Shown: piece after piece, positions 60,095 through 64,000 of the stretch
How the letters are laid out: the number at the start of each line of letters is the position of its first letter
Numbering within the stretch: position 1 is the first letter of the stretch
Origin: an uncultured Bacteroidales bacterium
Lineage (GTDB): Bacteria > Bacteroidota > Bacteroidia > Bacteroidales > F082
DNA length: 64,000 bases
Direction: 5' to 3'
Assembly: GCA_947166105.1 (NCBI GenBank)
Contig: CAMVCZ010000015.1
Span: 1 to 64,000, forward strand
Notes under the pieces: generated by a model
What the model was told of the DNA's origin: nothing
The model's input: the letters and a program-made list of their open reading frames with translations, nothing else
The model's database searches: none
Position numbers and translations under genes: made by a program

Positions 60095-62779
60095 TTATCG
60101 CATAATAGAAGATGCCAACACATATTCCAGTTGCATAGTCCGCTCTACAGCGTCATGCGGTATCAAAACATACTTCCAAGGCTTTGAAGTTTCTTTGGAA
60201 ACCACGCTACAGTATTCCATTGCAGCCTTTTTCTTGTCAACAACGTCTTCATTTTTCAGTTCATTGTTTGCCTTGGTTTCAACCATATAAATGACATCCT
60301 TGGTTTCGACAATAAAGTCTGGCTCATACCGATGTGCGCCATTGCCCCAATAGATTCTGAATTGGTTGGGAACAGGACGCAACCACCTCAATACATCATC
60401 ATCGTTTTCAAGCAGATAGGCAAAGTCCAATTCGGTGGAACTGTCAAACTTGTAGTTCAAATAAAAGGATTTGAGGAAACCCGTAAAGATATATTTCTTC
60501 ACCAGTGACTTCTGGTTGTTGGCAAACGGGAGTCGATAGTCTCTGTATCCGTATGCGGTTTCTTCGGTTAGATGTTGTGGCAATAGTTCAACAAATGGTA
60601 ACACCTTTGAACTTGCATAACCTTTCTTTTCCAAGGTAAAATGCTCCTTCATTTGGCTGTAAATTCGGTTTGCAATCGCCATCTTGAACTGATGCACCTT
60701 GTTGGCCACGTCTTTCCCTCCTTCCGTCTGTCGCTTCACGGCCTCAATCGCTTGGCCTGCCAAATGATACAACAAATCGGCGTTCTCGTCATAATCCACT
60801 TCTTCGAAATTCATCAGTTGTGAGACGATTTCTTTCAAGGGGTCGTCGAAATAGCCGCTGGAAATGGCTGTCAGCACCTCAACTTCATTGTCTTTCAATC
60901 CCATGCGAACAATCTCGTTGTTCAATTCGGGAAACGAGAAACCTTCCGTTGTATCCAGGTCAAAATGATGGAAAACAGCAGTTGCTTTCGGTTGTTCGAT
61001 AACCACACGAGGAATCTCTATGATGTTGTCAATATAGTCTTTGACGACCATATTTATCACAGGCATCACCTCTCGGATTTGGCTTTCCGCCTCTTCTTCG
61101 GCAAACAAGGGATTGGCTTCCTTTGTCTTTTCTCTAATGATGGTTTCCGTTATGGTCTTCAGTTTAGCTATGTTTTCAGGCTTGGCCAACTCCGCTTTGC
61201 TTTTCACTTCCGTGTTCATCTTGGGGATGGCATCCCAAACTGCTAATCGCGCATCACAGATTGCCTTGGCTTTGGCTTGGTCAAGTTCCTTTTCGGCCTT
61301 TAGCCTCTCTTCGGCCAATTTTTCCTCTATTGTGGTCTTGCCTTTGACCACCTGACCTGAAACAGGTTTCAGTTCGTCTTCGTCCAACTCGATGTAACTC
61401 ATCTTGTTGAGCAAAGAATTCGGATCTTGTGCACGGTGGATGACCTCATCAAAGTTTTCGTGGGCAATGACGGTCAGTTTATCAACTTCGGCGTTTCCTG
61501 TCCGTTTTCCTCCATAAGGCAAGCGCAAGCCTCGGCCAATGGTCTGCTCCACCAAAGTGATGGCATCGGCGGCACGAAGCGGCACGATGGTATAGAGATT
61601 GGTCACGTCCCAACCTTCTTTCAGCATATTGACATGGACGACAATCTCAATCTTGTTATTCGGGTCTTCAAGCGAAACAAACTGCTGGTCAATCTCATCG
61701 TTCTTTTTGGTCGAACTGTCGATTTGCAACACCTTGCCTTTGTATTTGCCCTCATAGATTTTGTTCTCAATTAGGTCAACGGTTTCCTTGGCATGTTGGA
61801 TGTTGCGGCAAACCACCAAGATAAAGGGCTTCACGAAAGGTACATTGTTTTCTTTGGCATAAAGTTCCAAATGCAGTTTCGTATGCTCATGCACGCTGAT
61901 GGCATCCTCCAATTTCAGCACATCCAACTCTTCGGGCGTTTGGTCTTTCTTCTCGAAATTCCTGCGCTTGGCAATGGTCGGGTTTTTCACATATTTGCCT
62001 TCGGCCAAAGCCTCGGCAAGATTGTATTCATAAACGATATTCTTGAACGACTTGCCGCTTTCGTCGTATGGTGTCGCCGTCATTTCAAGACCCAAAACCG
62101 GGCGCAACTCATTGATGGCCTTGCGTGAAGCATCGGCGTGATAGCGGTGCGCCTCGTCCATTAGAATCACCAAGTCGTCGAGGTTAGCCAAATAGTCGAA
62201 ATAGGATTGGCCCAAGTATTCCGACAAGCGCTTCATTCTAGGCGCGCCTTTCTTGCTTTCCTTGCTGTCGGTGTTGAACTTCGAGATGTTAAACACATTG
62301 ATTTGTATCTCCTTTTCCGAAAACAGAGAATGGGCTTGGTCGTAGTTGTCGCCAGTGATTACAACGGGCAGGTTGTGAACAAACTCCGAAATGCCCTTGA
62401 ACACATATTTTTCGTAGGACGGGTCACCGAAGTCGCGAATCAGTTTTTGATAAAGTGTCAAGTTGGGAGCCAGTACAAAGAAATGCCGAATGCCCTTCTT
62501 CAAATACAGATAGGCAATGCAAGCCCCCATCAGCCTTGTTTTACCAATACCTGTGGCAATCGAAAAAGCAAACGACGGAAACTCACGCTCGAAATCCTTG
62601 CATTGCGGACAGATTTCCTGTACCTTTTCCATTTCTGCTTTAAGGAAATCCGCCTGCTCTTCAACTTTGGGTTTCTTCAGCGACAACTTATCCGTCAGTT
62701 TCACGACCACATCAAGAGCTTTGCACAAAGGCTCTCGCAAGGAAAGGCGTTGCTTGATATTATTGGCTATTGGGTTCAT
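60095..62779 (-). CDS. Type III restriction (Res)-like DEAD/DEAH helicase with C-terminal nuclease domain
   Basis: 894 residues. Helicase motifs: ATGIGKTRLMG (Walker A, 75-85), ILMDEAHRYHAD (motif II, near 207), MTATPYDESGK (III), VNMLKEGWDV (V), QTIGRGLRLPYGG (VI). The C-terminal nuclease core is RYEPDFIVETKDVIYMVETKAN (near 819; PD-ExK). It matches the Res subunit of type III restriction enzymes, but no Mod methyltransferase gene is adjacent. Its ATG overlaps the stop of the PtuB-like gene (ATGA, 62776-62779), so it belongs to the Septu-type operon. It would translocate along DNA and cut it. Confidence 0.93.
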   Translation of the reverse strand: MNPIANNIKQRLSLREPLCKALDVVVKLTDKLSLKKPKVEEQADFLKAEMEKVQEICPQCKDFEREFPSFAFSIATGIGKTRLMGACIAYLYLKKGIRHFFVLAPNLTLYQKLIRDFGDPSYEKYVFKGISEFVHNLPVVITGDNYDQAHSLFSEKEIQINVFNISKFNTDSKESKKGAPRMKRLSEYLGQSYFDYLANLDDLVILMDEAHRYHADASRKAINELRPVLGLEMTATPYDESGKSFKNIVYEYNLAEALAEGKYVKNPTIAKRRNFEKKDQTPEELDVLKLEDAISVHEHTKLHLELYAKENNVPFVKPFILVVCRNIQHAKETVDLIENKIYEGKYKGKVLQIDSSTKKNDEIDQQFVSLEDPNNKIEIVVHVNMLKEGWDVTNLYTIVPLRAADAITLVEQTIGRGLRLPYGGKRTGNAEVDKLTVIAHENFDEVIHRAQDPNSLLNKMSYIELDEDELKPVSGQVVKGKTTIEEKLAEERLKAEKELDQAKAKAICDARLAVWDAIPKMNTEVKSKAELAKPENIAKLKTITETIIREKTKEANPLFAEEEAESQIREVMPVINMVVKDYIDNIIEIPRVVIEQPKATAVFHHFDLDTTEGFSFPELNNEIVRMGLKDNEVEVLTAISSGYFDDPLKEIVSQLMNFEEVDYDENADLLYHLAGQAIEAVKRQTEGGKDVANKVHQFKMAIANRIYSQMKEHFTLEKKGYASSKVLPFVELLPQHLTEETAYGYRDYRLPFANNQKSLVKKYIFTGFLKSFYLNYKFDSSTELDFAYLLENDDDVLRWLRPVPNQFRIYWGNGAHRYEPDFIVETKDVIYMVETKANNELKNEDVVDKKKAAMEYCSVVSKETSKPWKYVLIPHDAVERTMQLEYVLASSIMR

Positions 62780-63423
62780 GTTTTATTCCATTTGATATCA
62801 GTACCAAATACCGCTAAAAGTTGAGGGTTATCTTTGATTATCCAATACTTAAACCCTAGTAATTCTTTGTCTATTGATAATTCGTCTCTTACTAACTGTT
62901 CAGTTTGAGGATTAGGATTTGTGAGATACTGTAATGCCGTTACATTAAATGCATTGATAATCCTTTCTACTTCTTTGTAAAACTCATCTTCTCTTCTTTT
63001 TCTCAGTTTTGGTGCATATGTTCCATTAAAAAGACGATTTAATAATTCTATCGTTTTTTGTGTTGCATTTGAAGTGTTTGTTGGTTGAAATAGTGCTTTT
63101 CTGTTAATAGAGTCAATACGCTGTTCTATAAGATCTTCTATATTATTATTGTTAGGATTTAGTATATCATCAAACCTTTTGCCCTTTTTATCATTACAAT
63201 AATCATCAGATAAAAAAAGATTTGACCATTCAAATTTCAATGCCGGAAAGTTCTCCTTGCTTTTTAGATGTTCCACCTCGTAATGTTGTTTTGCTTTCAG
63301 TTCACACAAATAACATTTTCCCTGATGGTCTGCGAATAATTGACTTATAACATCTTGTCCATCATATTCTTTGCAAGCAGACAAAGATGCTGGAACATTT
63401 GGCGATTTTACTTCTCGTATCAT
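62776..63423 (-). CDS. HNH endonuclease, PtuB-like (Septu defence)
   Basis: 215 residues. N-terminal HNH-type zinc/catalytic region: CYLCELKAKQHYEVEHLKSK (Cys37, Cys40, His52), then FEWSNLFLSDDYCNDKKGKRFDDILNP, the characteristic PtuB pattern. The remaining helical part (about 105-215) is variable. In Septu, PtuB is the DNA-cutting effector controlled by the PtuA ATPase. Overlaps of 4 bp with the genes on both sides. Confidence 0.82.
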   Translation of the reverse strand: MIREVKSPNVPASLSACKEYDGQDVISQLFADHQGKCYLCELKAKQHYEVEHLKSKENFPALKFEWSNLFLSDDYCNDKKGKRFDDILNPNNNNIEDLIEQRIDSINRKALFQPTNTSNATQKTIELLNRLFNGTYAPKLRKRREDEFYKEVERIINAFNVTALQYLTNPNPQTEQLVRDELSIDKELLGFKYWIIKDNPQLLAVFGTDIKWNKT

Positions 63424-64000
63424 TTGCCAATCTCCCTGATTATATCCACATTGTTGAGTTTAACCTTTATGTATTCCCCAACCAAATCCGGAGATACTGC
63501 TTCGGATACTTTGTCCAACTCGAACATCAATTGTCTTATTTCGTTTTTGTCTGAATCCGACCATTCTTTTTGAGCAAACAACGATTTCAGTCTGTTAAGG
63601 CGCATCTCCACGGTACTCGACTCCGTGCTAATCCCAAAATAACCCTCCGCTAATGATTCGTATGAATAGTTTGTAAGGTCATCGATAGGTTGTCTATGTT
63701 CCAAGTCGTATGCAACAGCATTTTCCATTGAGTTTAAAACGAATGGCGAATGGGTTGTAACAATGAATTGAATATTAGGGAAAACTTGGGTCAACAAAGG
63801 CATAATGATTTTTTGCAAACCAAGATGTAGGTGAGTTTCAATCTCGTCAATTAACACGATGCCTTCTTTTTGATAATCTCTTGTCAAAGAATTGTCATTT
63901 TGCATTTTCATTATCAAGTCAGCCACGATATCCAATGCCGCAGCAAAACCATCTGACAATTGGGTGAACTTAAACCTCTTACCTTCAGTACAAATCCAGA
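63420..64000 (-). CDS. PtuA-like ATPase (Septu defence), 5' part beyond window
   Basis: The last 193 or so codons are present. Signature-like QLSDG, Walker B VLIDEIETHLHLGLQ and the H-loop IVTTHSPFVLNSM mark an SMC/AAA_21-type ATPase. The C-terminal region (STESSTVEMRLNRLKSLF ... ELDKVSEAVSPDLVGEYIKVKL) is like PtuA. The P-loop lies outside. It would sense invaders and control the PtuB nuclease encoded next. Confidence 0.82.
   Translation of the reverse strand, partial: WICTEGKRFKFTQLSDGFAAALDIVADLIMKMQNDNSLTRDYQKEGIVLIDEIETHLHLGLQKIIMPLLTQVFPNIQFIVTTHSPFVLNSMENAVAYDLEHRQPIDDLTNYSYESLAEGYFGISTESSTVEMRLNRLKSLFAQKEWSDSDKNEIRQLMFELDKVSEAVSPDLVGEYIKVKLNNVDIIREIGK

Overview
The window looks like a chromosomal segment of an anaerobic member of the Bacteroidota, probably an uncultured gut or rumen Bacteroidales. 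The evidence is the Bacteroidota promoter signature (a TAnnTTTG -7 box before many genes), type IX secretion (T9SS) C-terminal sorting domains, an Oar-like TonB-dependent receptor, a gingipain-like C25 peptidase, a HydE maturase for [FeFe] hydrogenase, and a rubrerythrin/rubredoxin/flavodiiron oxygen-detoxification cluster. Housekeeping genes look balanced in GC. Several accessory stretches (about 44.4-46, 51.1-52.3 and 62.7-64 kb) are visibly AT-richer.

Layout. 1-6.7 kb (minus): an operon of a STAS protein, an outer-membrane porin and a large non-ribosomal peptide synthetase (C-A-T-C-A...) that runs off the left edge. 6.9-12.5 kb: a surface protein whose T9SS tail is out of frame, a small gene, and an operon of mnmE with a membrane-anchored SpoIIE phosphatase/HATPase switch protein that is a plausible partner of the STAS protein. 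12.6-16.7 kb: DUF3127 protein, DEDD exonuclease, and the plus-strand rubrerythrin-rubredoxin-flavin reductase/rubredoxin-flavodiiron operon. 16.8-23.4 kb: a tightly overlapped six-gene minus operon (small membrane protein, mutL, rhomboid, EEP phosphatase, phosphohexomutase, threonine aldolase). 24-39.7 kb: Oar-like receptor, two membrane proteins, hisS-hutH, beta-CASP hydrolase, C25 peptidase, hydE and a DUF349 protein. 40 kb: tRNA-Ser(GCT) and tRNA-Pro(TGG).

40.2-64 kb is richer in defence-like and decayed genes. A 2.5-kb island flanked by identical 38-bp repeats holds an intact DUF4143 ATPase preceded by four 23-bp iterons, and two fragments of helicases. A KAP NTPase is split by an in-frame stop. 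A restriction-modification locus at 51-53.5 kb consists of a 40-codon Dam N-terminal relic, a PD-(D/E)xK nuclease, a large hairpin with a possible pseudoknot, and a DpnA-like methyltransferase. At the right edge, a Septu-type ptuA-ptuB pair is joined by 4-bp overlaps to a third gene, a type III restriction (Res)-like helicase-nuclease with no methyltransferase in view. Between these lie a LytS/LytR two-component pair, a TPR/HTH lipoprotein, and a TolC-adaptor-RND efflux operon ending in a small PII-like protein.

Across the window at least seven different kinds of short palindromic elements lie between genes or in coding sequence, several of them inside operons. I found no prophage, no CRISPR array and no rRNA. 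Gene functions are read from motifs by eye; no database search was run.
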